Source: an uncultured Clostridia bacterium
GTDB taxonomy: Bacteria > Bacillota > Clostridia > Oscillospirales > Acutalibacteraceae
Direction of reading: 5' to 3'
DNA length: 64,000 nucleotides
Assembly (NCBI GenBank): GCA_937884975.1
Contig: CAKZZS010000009.1
Location: forward strand, 20,539-84,538
A program made the translations under genes and the position numbers. Positions 50,570-59,493 of the stretch are shown one piece after another. The notes beneath the pieces were generated by a model. That model saw nothing but the letters and a program-made list of their open reading frames with translations. It had not been told where the DNA came from and did no database searches. The stretch's first letter is position 1, and each line of letters starts with the position of its first letter.

Positions 50570-51575
50570 TTACCCTTATAATCCTTACAGTTATAATCCC
50601 CAGCAGTATCAGCAGCAGTATGTTGAAATGCAGAAAAAGGCTTCCCAGAAGCGTGAATTAAGACGGCGCAGTACGCTTATCGGCTGCGGAATAATTATTT
50701 ATGTGGTTTTATGCGTTGCGCTTATTGTTCTGACTGTTCGTTTGAGCGGAAACAGTGAGCTTTACGATACAAACGCGCTGTTTTCAAACTGTGTTCAGAT
50801 ATTTGTCAGCATTATTGCGTTGCTCGGAGCATTTTTCATAGTAAGACGCGTTATTGACAAAAAGCATGTTTCGTTCATTCCTTTCGGCGCGCCCGCAAAC
50901 AAAAAGCACGCGCTGCTGCTCATACCCTTCGGAGTTGCCGCCTGCCTTGCAGGAAGTATTGCGACAGGGTATATGGACCAGTTTTTACAGAAAGCCTTTG
51001 ATGTTGTCTTTACCGAACCTGAATTTGCCGAGCCGACAACTCCCTTTGAGGCGGTCATCTTTCTTATAAGCACCGCGCTTGTTCCTGCGTTTGTTGAGGA
51101 AATTACCCTTCGCGCAGGCGTTCTTCAGGCGATGAGAAAATACGGCGACTGGTTTGCTATTATAACCTCCTCGTTTATCTTCGCCGTGCTTCACGGAAAT
51201 ATGATTCAGACTCCGTTTGCGTTTATAGCCGGAATTGCTCTTGGCTACGTCTTTATTGCAACGGGCAGTATCTGGCCGGGAATAGCGATACATTTTATAA
51301 ACAATTTTGTTTCAAGCCTTGTCACGGTTGCGTATGCGTTCGGGCTTGACGATAAAATAATAGGTTCGGTTTTTGATATTTACGCAATGTCTATTTGCAT
51401 TATCGGACTTGTGTGTTTCTTGGTTTATTTCTTTGATAAGAAAAGACCTGTTCTTCAGAAAGACACCTCGCTTCTTTCCCTTCCGCAGAAAACCGGTGCG
51501 TTTTTAATCAACGTGCCGATGATAGTAAGCCTTATTTACGTTTTTTATGCAACGGCAGGAACAATTGAGAGATAA
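50562..51575 (+). CDS. CPBP-family intramembrane metalloprotease
   Basis: A 337-residue membrane protein of the CAAX-protease/bacteriocin-processing (Abi) family with about eight helices. The catalytic motifs are EEITLRAGVLQAM (EExxxR), FAVLHGNMIQTPFA (FxxxH) and IAIHFINNF (HxxxN). The first 20 residues are rich in Tyr/Gln/Pro (a low-complexity cytoplasmic head). Its start overlaps the gyrA end by eight bases. Target unknown. Confidence 0.85.
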   Translation: MSNYPYNPYSYNPQQYQQQYVEMQKKASQKRELRRRSTLIGCGIIIYVVLCVALIVLTVRLSGNSELYDTNALFSNCVQIFVSIIALLGAFFIVRRVIDKKHVSFIPFGAPANKKHALLLIPFGVAACLAGSIATGYMDQFLQKAFDVVFTEPEFAEPTTPFEAVIFLISTALVPAFVEEITLRAGVLQAMRKYGDWFAIITSSFIFAVLHGNMIQTPFAFIAGIALGYVFIATGSIWPGIAIHFINNFVSSLVTVAYAFGLDDKIIGSVFDIYAMSICIIGLVCFLVYFFDKKRPVLQKDTSLLSLPQKTGAFLINVPMIVSLIYVFYATAGTIER

Positions 51576-51580
51576 CCGAT

Positions 51581-52051
51581 ATGGGCTTTGAAGAGGAAAT
51601 GATGAAAAGGGCGCTTTCTCTTGCAAAGGAGTGTCTTAAGGATGAAGAGGTGCCTGTCGGCGCGGTTATTTGCCGTAACGGGGAAATAGTCGGCACGGGC
51701 AGAAACAGGCGTGAAACGGGTAAAAATGCCTTGTACCACGCTGAAATTGAAGCAATTGATAACGCCTGCAAGGCTTTGGGCGGCTGGCGGCTATGGGAGT
51801 GCGAAATGTTTGTTACTCTCGAACCGTGCCCGATGTGCGCAGGCGCAATTATCAATTCAAGAATAAAAAAGGTCACCTTCGGCGCGTACGATAAAAAGAA
51901 CGGCGCGTGCGGCTCGGTGACGGATTTGTTTTCGCTTTCATTTACGCACAAGCCTGCTGTTCTGGGCGGCGTAATGGAGGATGAATGCGCAAAAATACTT
52001 TCCGATTTTTTTTCGGAGCTGAGAAATAAAAGAGGTAATAAAAATGAGTGA
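51581..52051 (+). CDS. tadA: tRNA-specific adenosine deaminase
   Basis: Converts wobble adenosine to inosine in tRNA-Arg(ACG), the tRNA found at 4346-4422. The 156-residue protein has the zinc/proton-shuttle motif HAEIEAI and the cysteine pair PCPMCAGAI. Its stop overlaps the Mrp start. Length and motifs match TadA rather than free-base deaminases. Confidence 0.94.
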   Translation: MGFEEEMMKRALSLAKECLKDEEVPVGAVICRNGEIVGTGRNRRETGKNALYHAEIEAIDNACKALGGWRLWECEMFVTLEPCPMCAGAIINSRIKKVTFGAYDKKNGACGSVTDLFSLSFTHKPAVLGGVMEDECAKILSDFFSELRNKRGNKNE

Positions 52052-52865
52052 AAACTGTAACGGCAGATGTGAGGGTTGCGCGTCAAAGTGCGATCAAAAG
52101 GATTTCAGAGAGCCGTTTAACGAAAAATCAAGCGTAAAAAAGGTTATCGGCGTAGTCAGCGGTAAAGGCGGCGTAGGAAAATCTCTTGTCACCTCGCTTT
52201 TAGCGGTTGCCGCAAATAAAAACGGAAAGAAAACCGCCGTGCTTGACGCGGATATTACCGGCCCGTCTATTCCAAAGGCATTCGGCATTAAGGATAAGGC
52301 GCTGGGAACAGACGACGGAATAATTCCGAACAAAAGCAAAAACGGCGTTGAAATAATGTCAATAAATCTTCTTCTTGAGGATGATGAGGCTCCCGTAGTC
52401 TGGAGAGGTCCCGTAATTTCCGGTGTGGTAAAGCAGTTCTGGCACGAGGTAATCTGGGGCGACCTTGACTATATGTTTATTGATATGCCTCCCGGAACGG
52501 GCGACGTTCCGCTGACGGTGTTCCAGTCAATTCCGCTTGACGGAATTATCATAGTCACCACGCCGCAGGACTTGGTTTCAATGATAGTCAAAAAGGCTTA
52601 CAATATGGCGAAGCTTATGAATATTCCCGTACTCGGAATTGTTGAAAATATGAGCTTTGTTGAATGTCCCGACTGCGGAAAGAAAATTTACATTTTCGGC
52701 GAGGGAAAGAGCGAAAAGACGGCGGAGGAACTGGGCTTGCCGCTTCTTGCGCAGCTTCCGATAAACCCCGAAACGGCGGAAGCGGTTGACAGGGGAGAGG
52801 TCGAGGAAGTTGATACGCTGGATTTGTTTATTGCATTAAGAAAAATTGAAGAAATATTGGGATAA
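52044..52865 (+). CDS. Mrp/ApbC-type iron-sulfur carrier ATPase
   Basis: P-loop ATPase (273 aa) of the Mrp/NBP35 family that carries or loads iron-sulfur clusters. A cysteine-rich N-terminus (CNGRCEGCASKCD) precedes the deviant Walker A SGKGGVGKSLVTSLLAV; FIDMPPGTGDVPLTVFQS and CPDCGKKIYIFGEGK (the conserved CxxC) follow. It overlaps the tadA end by eight bases and ends the plus-strand series before a terminator. Confidence 0.93.
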   Translation: MSENCNGRCEGCASKCDQKDFREPFNEKSSVKKVIGVVSGKGGVGKSLVTSLLAVAANKNGKKTAVLDADITGPSIPKAFGIKDKALGTDDGIIPNKSKNGVEIMSINLLLEDDEAPVVWRGPVISGVVKQFWHEVIWGDLDYMFIDMPPGTGDVPLTVFQSIPLDGIIIVTTPQDLVSMIVKKAYNMAKLMNIPVLGIVENMSFVECPDCGKKIYIFGEGKSEKTAEELGLPLLAQLPINPETAEAVDRGEVEEVDTLDLFIALRKIEEILG

Positions 52866-52882
52866 AATAATAATAAAAACAA

Positions 52883-52914
52883 TGGGCAGTTCATTTGAAC
52901 TGCCCACTTTTTTT
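52883..52914 (+). terminator. Terminator of the gyrA-mrp series
   Basis: TGGGCAGTTCA/TGAACTGCCCA stem with a two-base loop, then CTTTTTTTT. Confidence 0.9.
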
Positions 52915-52959
52915 GTCTGATTTTTCGGGACGTCGAGGACGCCGTCCTCTACGGAGTTA

Positions 52960-53400
52960 CTACTGCCTGTCAAAATAATCCTTACCCGAACAGATAAAGT
53001 ATGTTCTTATGTATCCGTCAGTTGAAAGAAAAACGATTTCGTCGGTTTCTTCAATGTAGAAAATGCTGTCACCGTCTTCAGCCTCGGTTTTGTAAAGCGC
53101 ATTCGGGTTGTTGATTACTGCATTTGCCTTTTCAAGGTATTCCTCGGCGGACTTGCAGTATGTGTCCGCGCCGTGCTTTTTAAAGTGGTCTTTAAGACTT
53201 TTTTCGGTTCTGAACGAATACTGTCGAGCTTGCTGTAACTCGGTGACGGTTGTTTTTTGTTGATTTGACGAAGCGGTGTTTTTTGTCGCCGTATCCGCAT
53301 CGCCGCGGCCGAAAATGGCAACGTAAAAACACATTGCAACACCGATAACTATCAGCGGAAGGGATATTTTAGTTGCATTATTCTTGCGGTTTTTACTCAT
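52960..53400 (-). CDS. Membrane-anchored protein with toxin-like nuclease domain
   Basis: A 146-residue protein. A basic head and one membrane helix (SLPLIVIGVAMCFYVAIFG, about residues 13-31) are followed by a polar linker and a C-terminal domain RTEKSLKDHFKKHGADTYCK ... GDSIFYIEETDEIVFLSTDGYIRTYFIC ... YFDRQ. The conserved His (HFKKHG) and the DGYIRTYF ... RQ ending resemble barnase/EndoU/colicin-type RNase domains of polymorphic toxins. The domain is displayed outside the membrane if the helix is an uncleaved anchor. No immunity gene is adjacent, so it may be a housekeeping or relic version. Confidence 0.55.
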   Translation of the reverse strand: MSKNRKNNATKISLPLIVIGVAMCFYVAIFGRGDADTATKNTASSNQQKTTVTELQQARQYSFRTEKSLKDHFKKHGADTYCKSAEEYLEKANAVINNPNALYKTEAEDGDSIFYIEETDEIVFLSTDGYIRTYFICSGKDYFDRQ

Positions 53401-53408
53401 AGGCTTTA

Positions 53409-54425
53409 TCAGTCTTCAAATCCGTTCGGATTATTTTTCTGCCAACGCCAGGAGTCAGCGCACATATCGTCAATTGTCTTTTGAGCAACCCAGCCTAATT
53501 TTTCTCTTGCCTTTGTGGGATTAGAATAAAGACGCGCAAGGTCGCCGGCTCTTCTCGGACCGATTTTGTAGTTAAGCGGAAAACCGCAAGCCTTTTCAAA
53601 CGCTTCAATTATCTGAAGCACGCTGTAGCCGTTACCCGTGCCGAGGTTGTACGCTTCAACTCGGTTGGATTTGAAGCTGTCCTCAAGCGCCTTGAGATGG
53701 CCCTTTGCAAGGTCGACAACGTGGATATAGTCGCGTATGCAGGTACCGTCGGGCGTATCGTAATCGTTGCCGAAAACGGTAAGACATTCGAGCTTTCCGA
53801 CTGCAACCTGGGTGACATAGGGAAGAAGATTATTCGGTATGCCGTTGGGGTTTTCGCCGATTTTTCCGCTTTCGTGGGCGCCAATGGGGTTGAAATAACG
53901 CAGAAGCGTAACGCTCCATTCGTTATCCGCAACGTACAAATCCTTAAGAATAAGCTCTATCATAAACTTTGTTGTGCCGTAAGGATTTGTGGTGCCGCCG
54001 GTTTTCATTTCCTCGTTGAGAGGAGATTCGTTTTCAGTTCCGTAAACCGTAGCGGACGAAGAGAAAACGATATTTTTACAGCCGTTTTCGCGCATTACCT
54101 CGCAGAGAGTGAGTGTGCCGCCGATGTTGTTGTCATAGTATTCAAGCGGCTTGTAGACGCTTTCGCCGACCGCTTTAAGACCGGCAAAGTGAATTACGGC
54201 GTCGATTTTATCCTCGCTGAAAGCCTTTGTAAGACCCTCCTTGTCGCGGATATCGCATTTAAAGAATTTAAAATCCTTGCCCGTGATTTCCTTTACTCTG
54301 TCAAGAGCGGCTTCCTTACTGTTATAGAGATTGTCTACAACAGTGATGTCATAGCCTGCATTAAGAAGCTCAACGCAGGTGTGCGAGCCGATATAGCCGG
54401 CTCCGCCGGTAACAAGTATTCTCAT
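53409..54425 (-). CDS. galE: UDP-glucose 4-epimerase
   Basis: Interconverts UDP-glucose and UDP-galactose (338 aa). NAD-binding motif VTGGAGYIGSHTCVEL, catalytic SSSATVYG and YGTTKFMIE, and the late GNGYSVLQIIEAFEKA are diagnostic. It lies nine bases upstream of the toxin-like gene and 12 downstream of the SpoIID fusion gene, all on one strand, so surface glycan synthesis is a plausible theme. Confidence 0.96.
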   Translation of the reverse strand: MRILVTGGAGYIGSHTCVELLNAGYDITVVDNLYNSKEAALDRVKEITGKDFKFFKCDIRDKEGLTKAFSEDKIDAVIHFAGLKAVGESVYKPLEYYDNNIGGTLTLCEVMRENGCKNIVFSSSATVYGTENESPLNEEMKTGGTTNPYGTTKFMIELILKDLYVADNEWSVTLLRYFNPIGAHESGKIGENPNGIPNNLLPYVTQVAVGKLECLTVFGNDYDTPDGTCIRDYIHVVDLAKGHLKALEDSFKSNRVEAYNLGTGNGYSVLQIIEAFEKACGFPLNYKIGPRRAGDLARLYSNPTKAREKLGWVAQKTIDDMCADSWRWQKNNPNGFED

Positions 54426-54437
54426 ATATGTACTCCT

Positions 54438-56765
54438 TTATTCCGAAACATCCAAAAGCGCGTCCTCATCCTCGGTGGTGGAAGCCGAGGTCGGCGCCTG
54501 GGTAGAGGGTTTAGTGGTTGACGGCTCTGTAGTCGGCGCTGTGGTGGAGGGAGCCTGAGTCGTGGTCCTTGCGGTTGTTGCAGCAGTTGTTGCCGCAGTT
54601 GTTGCAGCAGTTGTAGAACGCGTGGTCGAAGCCGCGGTAGTTCTGTTTGCAGAGGTTCTTTCGGTTGAAGATTCCTCTTCTGCCTTCTGACTCGCTTCGC
54701 CTTTCTGGAGAACCGTGTCGGGATAGAAATATTCAAGGATTTCCTCATAGGTATCGTTGTCGCGCTTTGCCATTCTTATAGCGCTGCGCTGACTCATTCC
54801 AACGCCGCTTCCGTAGCCGTAGCAGGTGAAAATGAACACCTTATCCGTGCTGTCGTATTCTACGTCAAAGCAAAGTGAGGTTACCTTTTTAGCGCAGAAT
54901 TTATCAAGAAGCTTTATAAAATCGTAACCCGTGAATTTAACCGAGCCGACCTCAATGGTTTCAACATAGCCCGTGTCGCCGTCAAAAGCATCGTCACGAG
55001 CGGTGATTTTAAGCCAGTTTTCGGGGTCGCTTGAAAATTCCGACAGGTTGTGGGAGGTTCCCTTAATAACGGCTGTGTTAAGCTCCGAGGTGGTGACTTC
55101 AATATCGTACTTGTAATCGTCGGTCCTCCTGTCTGATTCTGTATCAACTGGTACAAGGTAAGGAATTTCAACACCGTAAACCGTCTGTGCAGAAGCGGTT
55201 TTGCCTGCCGAATAACGGTGATAGGGAACGGGGACAATCTTTTCCTCGTATGTCAGGTAATCGCCGAAAACTGCGTCAACAGCCTGTTTTACCTCGGCGT
55301 CGGCGGTGTTTGCAAGCTTTACATCGGAAATATCGAAATTATTATCTCTGTACTTAAGGTTTGTATAAAGTACGACTGCCATTGCCTTGAGAGCTTCCTC
55401 GTCCCAGTCGTCTTCGTCGTTTATGGCGTTCTGGAGAATAAGGCTGAGAGCTTCCTTTGCATCCATTTCTTCGCCGTTTCTTATAAAGGTTTTCGGCTCG
55501 GTGTCGTTCATATCGACAACGTGCTCCTCGTCACCCTTGATAAGGTCAACGATATGAACCATAAGGTCCTTTTCCTCGGCAGGCTTTGTTTCCTTCTTTT
55601 CGGTTGTGGTAATAACGGGAGCCTTTGTGGATATCGGCTCCGTTGTGGGGGGATCTTCGCGGTCAAGAACCCTGAAAACAATGCCTGCGCCAAGGCAGAG
55701 AATGAGAACTATTACTAAAGTAATGAGAATTGCTTTAACTGTTTTCTTTCCTGCAACCTTTTCGACCGGAGCGTTATCCGGACCGATGGCGTTTTCGGAA
55801 AGTACGCCGTAAGCATTCTGACCGAGAAGCGCGATTGCCTCCTCGGCTGCGGCGGAAACAAGACTTTCGTCCGTTTCGCCTTCCTCAGCGTAAAAGCGCC
55901 TTGCAATAGCTTTTTCGCCGTCGGTAATTGAAATGCAGACGCCCCTGCCGTTGTCGTCGTCAAACGGGTCGGAAATTACGGCGCCAAGCTCTGTGTGGGA
56001 AAGATTTTTTGCGGCTCTTGCCAACTGAACGGAATACGAAACAACGTCAATATCGCCTCTGTCCTCAACGTGAGGGGCAAATACAAACAAATCGTCCGAG
56101 CCTTCAATTGACTTAATAACGCTGTCAATAATCGGCTCCTGCTTATTTGCGCAGAAGGCAACTCTTGAATTAGCCTCCTTAAGCAGATTCACGCTTCTGA
56201 CAAGTGGATTTGAGAAGCTCTGCTTTTCCTTTTTCGGAGCGGGGACAAACGCGTCTTCGTCAGGCTGCGGTTTTCCGAAAAGGCTGATAAGATAAGGAAT
56301 AATTTTATCCTCAAGCATACCGTCAATTCTGTTCTTGTCAAGCGGAAGCATAAGGAAGAATTTATCGCCCTTTGTAACCGAGAAGCCGGAAAACATACCG
56401 TCGTTTGACTCAAAAATCATTGCGCCCTCGGGGAAAAGCGAGTGGGAGGCAATTTTCTTTTCGTCAACGCCTTCCTTTTCGCTTACGAGCTGCTTGATAT
56501 TGCTGTTTTCGGAAAGCGTGTAGCCCATAGCCGTAAGAAGCTTCTTTTTAACCTTGTTGTACGCCGGTTTTTCAACCGCAACAACCGTGATCGCCTCGTT
56601 TTTCAAGCTCTGGGCAAGAGGTGCAAGCATATCCTGCGGAGAGGAGAAATCCTCGAACTCAAGCTCGTTTGAAGCAAAGCCGTGAAGCGCGTCGGCAATT
56701 TTTGCTTCAAGCTTTCTCTGCGCAAGCTCTCTTTGAGCGCAGAGAGAAAACATTCTGATTCTCAT
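54438..56765 (-). CDS. CinA-like/SpoIID membrane fusion protein
   Basis: A 775-residue protein of unusual design. Residues 1-165 resemble the molybdopterin-binding-like half of CinA (SLFPEGAMIFESNDGMFSGF), and 190-330 resemble the CinA C-terminal domain (GAVISDPFDDDNGRGVCISITDGEKAIARRFYA). A membrane helix follows (about 350-372, AILITLVIVLILCLGAGIVF), then a Thr/Pro linker, a SpoIID/LytB-type domain (MAVVLYTNLKYRDNN; CYGYGSGVGMSQRSAIRMA; YFYPDTVL), and a long Thr/Ala/Ser/Pro tail with repeated TTAAT units. SpoIID domains cut or position peptidoglycan glycans; the cytoplasmic half lacks obvious CinA catalytic residues and may be a sensor. Confidence 0.7.
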   Translation of the reverse strand: MRIRMFSLCAQRELAQRKLEAKIADALHGFASNELEFEDFSSPQDMLAPLAQSLKNEAITVVAVEKPAYNKVKKKLLTAMGYTLSENSNIKQLVSEKEGVDEKKIASHSLFPEGAMIFESNDGMFSGFSVTKGDKFFLMLPLDKNRIDGMLEDKIIPYLISLFGKPQPDEDAFVPAPKKEKQSFSNPLVRSVNLLKEANSRVAFCANKQEPIIDSVIKSIEGSDDLFVFAPHVEDRGDIDVVSYSVQLARAAKNLSHTELGAVISDPFDDDNGRGVCISITDGEKAIARRFYAEEGETDESLVSAAAEEAIALLGQNAYGVLSENAIGPDNAPVEKVAGKKTVKAILITLVIVLILCLGAGIVFRVLDREDPPTTEPISTKAPVITTTEKKETKPAEEKDLMVHIVDLIKGDEEHVVDMNDTEPKTFIRNGEEMDAKEALSLILQNAINDEDDWDEEALKAMAVVLYTNLKYRDNNFDISDVKLANTADAEVKQAVDAVFGDYLTYEEKIVPVPYHRYSAGKTASAQTVYGVEIPYLVPVDTESDRRTDDYKYDIEVTTSELNTAVIKGTSHNLSEFSSDPENWLKITARDDAFDGDTGYVETIEVGSVKFTGYDFIKLLDKFCAKKVTSLCFDVEYDSTDKVFIFTCYGYGSGVGMSQRSAIRMAKRDNDTYEEILEYFYPDTVLQKGEASQKAEEESSTERTSANRTTAASTTRSTTAATTAATTAATTARTTTQAPSTTAPTTEPSTTKPSTQAPTSASTTEDEDALLDVSE

Positions 56766-56811
56766 TACTCTGATGTCCTTTCATTTATATAAATGATATA
56801 AATTGCCTTTA

Positions 56812-58461
56812 TTATGACGGATACCACCTATCCGCGTCCTCATACGGGTTATCCTGTTTCTTGGTTTCATACCACTTTGCAGGATATCTCGGATTTTCGT
56901 TTACTTTTACCGTGCCGTGAGAGGTCGGGCTTTCACCGGGACGCACCATACGCGCAAGCACTACAAGGCGCGCGTCCTCAAATTCATAGGTACAGGTGGA
57001 AAGCGTAAGCAGCTTGTCGCCGGGCTGAATATCAACACCCGTGTCATACAGTCTTCTTTCATTTACTGCCTGAATATAGCTTTCAAACGCCTCGTCACTG
57101 GTAAGGTGGTTAAAGATGAAATTGAAAAGGTACCCGTTGTCGTCCTCGGGCTTGCTGTTAGTAATGAATACGCCGTAAATCTTGAAATTATAGTCTCCGT
57201 AAAGAGTGGAAAGCGAAATTACGGGGGCGTTTTCGAATCCTTCGGGCTTTTCGTACTTTGAAAGCTCGGCAAACATAAGTCCGTCCTTCATGTGGTGACC
57301 GTAGATAATGGTGTTCATGCTCAGGTTTCTTATGTTATCGCGGAAATCCATAAACGGACAGCCGTAACGGCTGTACTGACCGTAGAAGTCCTGTTTAAGG
57401 TATTTCTCGTTGTTCTCCGCCTTAACGACCTGAACGTTTATCTGGGTATTCGGAATGCTAAGCCACGCTACAAATTCGGGATTTAAAGCGTAAAGACGGG
57501 CGTATTTGACGTTCATTCCGCCCGGGAATTCAACGTCGGGATATTCTGCCTTAATTTTATCCCATTCGGACTGAACCTGTTCCTCGTTCTCGGTTTCAAC
57601 AATGTAGCGCTGAAGCTGCGTTGTCTGGGAAACATTTCTCTGCTTCTGGATATAAAGAGAGCCGAAATAGCACGCGCAGCCGATAATGGTAAGAACGGAA
57701 AGAATGCTTACGGTTTTACGAAGCTTTTCCTTAAACGGATCGCGTTTATTCGGGAAGGTGTTATAAAGGAATTTGTTGAGACCCTTTCGCTCCTTATAAT
57801 CGGCGGAACGGTCAAACTCATACATTGAAATATTGTTTACGTCCTCGTTATCAGCCGCGTCAAGCGCCGATTCGATTTCAAGCACGCCGGCGTTACTTAT
57901 TTTAATATCCTCAGCGGCGGCGGAAGCCCTGTTGATAACAGGGGCATTTTCGTTGTTTGCAAGAGCATTGAGTTTATCTGCCGAATCCGACTTTTTAACG
58001 CCCTTTTTTCTTTCAAGCTTAATATTCTTTTTACGCTGTTTTGCAGCAACTCTTTCTTTCTTTTTTGCTTCCTTTTCAAGCATTTTTGAGCTGCGTTTTT
58101 TTGAATATTCCGCTTCCTTTTCGGAAAGCTTTTTTTCAAGCTCTTCCTCTTTTTTAGCTTTTCTTTCGCTTTTTGAAGCGGCTGTATCAGCGTTACGGGA
58201 CGAAAAATCCTCGTTTATAATTTTTCTTGTGGACGAAGAAACCTTAACGGGGATTTCATTTTCCTCCTCGTCATCGTCCGCAAGCAGTTTATAAATGTTG
58301 TCAATTGCCGCCTTTGTTTCGGGGGATTTGTTTTTGCCGTCGTGAATAAGCTCGTCGTAAAGCGATACTCCGCCCTCGTCGTCGTCGAGCTTCAACTGCC
58401 GTCTCAAATCCTCAAATGAGTCTGTGCGGCTGATATTCGGGTTGTTTTCTTCGGGTGTCAT
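56812..58461 (-). CDS. Class B sortase with long cytoplasmic N-terminus
   Basis: A 549-residue sortase. The first 235 residues are highly charged and coiled (KKEEELEKKLSEKEAEYSKK ... KERVAAKQRKKNIKLERKK), an unusual extension. One membrane helix (about 240-263) leads to the extracellular catalytic domain: catalytic His in NTIIYGHHMKDG, Cys in TLSTCTYEF and Arg in ARLVVLARMV. It covalently anchors or polymerises surface proteins. It lies in tandem with a second sortase; no LPxTG-type substrate gene is adjacent. Confidence 0.88.
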   Translation of the reverse strand: MTPEENNPNISRTDSFEDLRRQLKLDDDEGGVSLYDELIHDGKNKSPETKAAIDNIYKLLADDDEEENEIPVKVSSSTRKIINEDFSSRNADTAASKSERKAKKEEELEKKLSEKEAEYSKKRSSKMLEKEAKKKERVAAKQRKKNIKLERKKGVKKSDSADKLNALANNENAPVINRASAAAEDIKISNAGVLEIESALDAADNEDVNNISMYEFDRSADYKERKGLNKFLYNTFPNKRDPFKEKLRKTVSILSVLTIIGCACYFGSLYIQKQRNVSQTTQLQRYIVETENEEQVQSEWDKIKAEYPDVEFPGGMNVKYARLYALNPEFVAWLSIPNTQINVQVVKAENNEKYLKQDFYGQYSRYGCPFMDFRDNIRNLSMNTIIYGHHMKDGLMFAELSKYEKPEGFENAPVISLSTLYGDYNFKIYGVFITNSKPEDDNGYLFNFIFNHLTSDEAFESYIQAVNERRLYDTGVDIQPGDKLLTLSTCTYEFEDARLVVLARMVRPGESPTSHGTVKVNENPRYPAKWYETKKQDNPYEDADRWYPS

Positions 58462-58464
58462 AGT

Positions 58465-59493
58465 TTACCTCGTAGCAAGCGGTTCCCACTTGTCGTCGTT
58501 TATATAGGGATTATCGATTTTATTCTTATTATACCAAATCTGGGGGTATTTAGCATTATTGTTAAAGGTTGCGGTTGAAACGTCAACCGTTTCGCTTTCG
58601 CCGGACCTTACGGCTCTTGCGACTATAACGCATCTTCCGTCAGCGCGGTTCGACGCGGAATAGTCAAGCATTTTAGTACAAGTTGAAAGAATTAAAATTT
58701 TATCCGACGTGTTTACGTCAACGGTTGTATTTATCATCGAACGCTTCATCAGCTCACTGAGAAACGCCTTGTAATTATCATCCTTAAGATAGGGATAGAT
58801 GTAATTGAAAACATAGCCGTTGTCTTCACCGGCGGTGGCGGTTGTGATAAAAACGGAAAAGATTTTCCACTTTTTCTTCTGCAGAACGGTGTTGAACTCA
58901 ATTACGGGAGCCTTCTTGTAAAAATCGAGGCTTTCGTAGTTTTCAAGAGGTGAAAACATAGTGCCGTCATAGAAATTATGACCGTAGACGATAAAGCTCG
59001 TGTCGTCTCCTGCAATATCGTTCCTGCAGTCAAGATATATGCTTCCGCGCTCGTTGGGATTGCGGTAAAAGTCGTAGTGAAGGTAAGCGTCGTTGTTTTC
59101 GCACTGGACAACGGGAAAATCAATTGTCGTCTCGGGAACCTTTATCCAGCCGACAAGATGATTGTTTGCCGCGTATGCAGCCTTGTATTCTTCAAGTATG
59201 CCCTCGGGGAATACAACGCCGTCATAGTTTTTGTCAAAGGCGCCTTCGTTTACGTCAAAGGTGGTAAGCTCCGCGAGAGCGAGAGCCTCCTTTTTGCTTT
59301 TCTGAATATCGGCAAAGGTGACGGCGGTATAAACGCCGGTTGCGACAATTATTAAAGCGAGGATTACAAGCAGGGCGTTAAGAGCCACGCTTCGGGCTTT
59401 CTTTTTTGTCCTCTTAAGTTCCTCGTAATACGCCTCTGCCTGCTCGGGAGTAACGTGGATATTACCCTGGGCGTCAAGGAAGTCGTGCGTCAT
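58465..59493 (-). CDS. Class B sortase
   Basis: A 342-residue sortase with one N-terminal helix (about residues 37-58, ALLVILALIIVATGVYTAV). The catalytic domain has His in SFIVYGHNFYDG, Cys in LILSTCTKML and Arg in CVIVARAVR. It is closely related to the larger sortase three bases downstream, and its start overlaps the pncC stop by four bases (ATGA), so pncC and the sortases may be co-expressed. Confidence 0.9.
   Translation of the reverse strand: MTHDFLDAQGNIHVTPEQAEAYYEELKRTKKKARSVALNALLVILALIIVATGVYTAVTFADIQKSKKEALALAELTTFDVNEGAFDKNYDGVVFPEGILEEYKAAYAANNHLVGWIKVPETTIDFPVVQCENNDAYLHYDFYRNPNERGSIYLDCRNDIAGDDTSFIVYGHNFYDGTMFSPLENYESLDFYKKAPVIEFNTVLQKKKWKIFSVFITTATAGEDNGYVFNYIYPYLKDDNYKAFLSELMKRSMINTTVDVNTSDKILILSTCTKMLDYSASNRADGRCVIVARAVRSGESETVDVSTATFNNNAKYPQIWYNKNKIDNPYINDDKWEPLATR

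Noticed and set aside
53697..54521. A 274-codon plus-strand open frame
   Set aside because: Antisense to galE and the start of that operon; no homology and no ribosome site.
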